The notes under the pieces: model-generated
Databases searched by the model: none
What the model was told of the DNA's origin: nothing
Seen by the model: the letters and a program-made list of their open reading frames with translations, nothing else
Program-made: the position numbers and the translations under genes
Assembly (NCBI GenBank): GCA_030685015.1
Contig: JAUXWS010000051.1
Location: 1 to 23,321, forward strand
Source of the DNA: a bacterium
GTDB lineage: Bacteria > CAIWAD01
DNA length: 23,321 nt
Reading direction: 5' to 3'
Shown: piece by piece, positions 23,039-23,321 of the stretch
Numbering within the stretch: position 1 is the stretch's first letter
Layout of the letters: each line of letters opens with the position of its first letter

Positions 23039-23321
23039 ATCGCGCGTGTTTTTCAAGAAACGGAACAAGACCACACCGCCCATCCCCACGAGCCCTGTGG
23101 GAGGTCGGCATTCGTCGCCATCCCGCGACCATGTACCTGGAATCCAATGGACCCGAGGACAAGGGAAGCATGATGGGCGGCCGCGCAGACGTTGGATCCG
23201 GCATCAGGCTGGGGCGGATCGCCCCTGTCCATGCGTCTGGACGGCTCCTTCTTCTGCACGCCAATCGGGGGGCTATTCAGTGAACTTTTGGGCGAAACCC
23301 CAGTGCCCCGGGAGGGTGGGG

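Larger units (their letters stand above)
22580..23321. repeat. Tandem array of a 297-298 bp unit, continuing past the right edge
   Basis: Three head-to-tail units: 22580-22877 (298 bp), 22878-23174 (297 bp) and 23175 to the edge. Each unit opens with GGGCGG, then has GGATCGCCC, CTGGAC, TCTGCAC, a TTCAG(C/T)GAACTTTT block, and a 45-bp block (22697-22741 and 22995-23039) identical in the two full units. It continues with GAAACGGAACA and CCGCCCATCCCCACGA, and a more variable tail of about 100 bp. The array starts about 27 bp after mobBA stops. No ORF with a ribosome site spans it. One phase of peptide similarity is kept within each unit but a TAA breaks it in unit 1. Boundaries of the unit are arbitrary. 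Confidence 0.85.

Noticed and set aside
22678-23283. 201-codon plus-strand frame through the tandem repeat
   Set aside because: The frame reads different phases of successive units, so equivalent bases do not encode the same peptide. It has no ribosome site and is not a conserved gene.
22580-23321. CRISPR array or integron attC array
   Set aside because: The period of about 298 bp, the divergence between units and the absence of short identical repeats with unique spacers do not fit CRISPR. No attC core sites or cassettes are seen.

Overview
The window is a GC-rich bacterial segment, densely packed with genes on both strands. The best clue to its origin is a 1057-residue secreted protein. 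Its tail has the FlgD/T9SS-type sorting fold (NVPNPFNPET near the start, SGLYIYRL near the end), which is typical of the FCB superphylum (Bacteroidetes, Chlorobi, Fibrobacteres) and allied high-GC candidate phyla. The long (571 aa) aromatic amino acid hydroxylase and the LVIVD-repeat lipoprotein fit that placement. I cannot name a genus, and nothing here shows a phage, plasmid or CRISPR array.

Layout. (1) 1-1653, minus strand: truA, a small transaldolase overlapping it by 4 bp, and the first 24 codons of another gene running off the left edge. (2) 2182-6460, minus: an LVIVD-repeat lipoprotein followed 31 bp later by the large repeat-rich secreted protein, with a possible sigma-54 promoter ahead of them. 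(3) 6565-6991: two copies of a short intergenic repeat with inverted ends; a third copy lies at 17126-17298 and an end fragment at 17908. (4) 6996-13680, minus: an aromatic amino acid catabolism run of Phe/Trp/Tyr hydroxylase, a 56-aa DUF423 remnant, 4-hydroxyphenylpyruvate dioxygenase and homogentisate dioxygenase. It is followed by a P-loop kinase-like protein with a damaged Walker A, a GyrI-like ligand-binding protein, a short-chain dehydrogenase without the YxxxK motif and a YedF/DsrE-like protein. Together the first enzymes turn phenylalanine into maleylacetoacetate; the two later enzymes (maleylacetoacetate isomerase and fumarylacetoacetase) are not in view. (5) 13890-16268, minus: FetA/FetB-type ABC exporter genes overlapping an eIF-2B-like protein. 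(6) 16340-17904, plus: an orphan OmpR/PhoB-type response regulator and a DtxR/MntR-type metal-dependent repressor. (7) 18002-18403, minus: an OsmC-family protein, divergent from (8) 18703-22552, plus: a molybdenum cofactor operon moeA-moaA-moaC-mobBA, preceded by an AT-rich promoter with a palindrome and by a leader that can fold strongly.

The right end, from just after mobBA to the edge, is a tandem array of a 297-298 bp unit (2.5 units visible, continuing out of the window). Each unit carries an invariant block that is both a GC-rich hairpin and a strong G-quadruplex motif. No reading frame runs cleanly through the array. With the dispersed inverted-end repeat family, it is the most unusual feature here.
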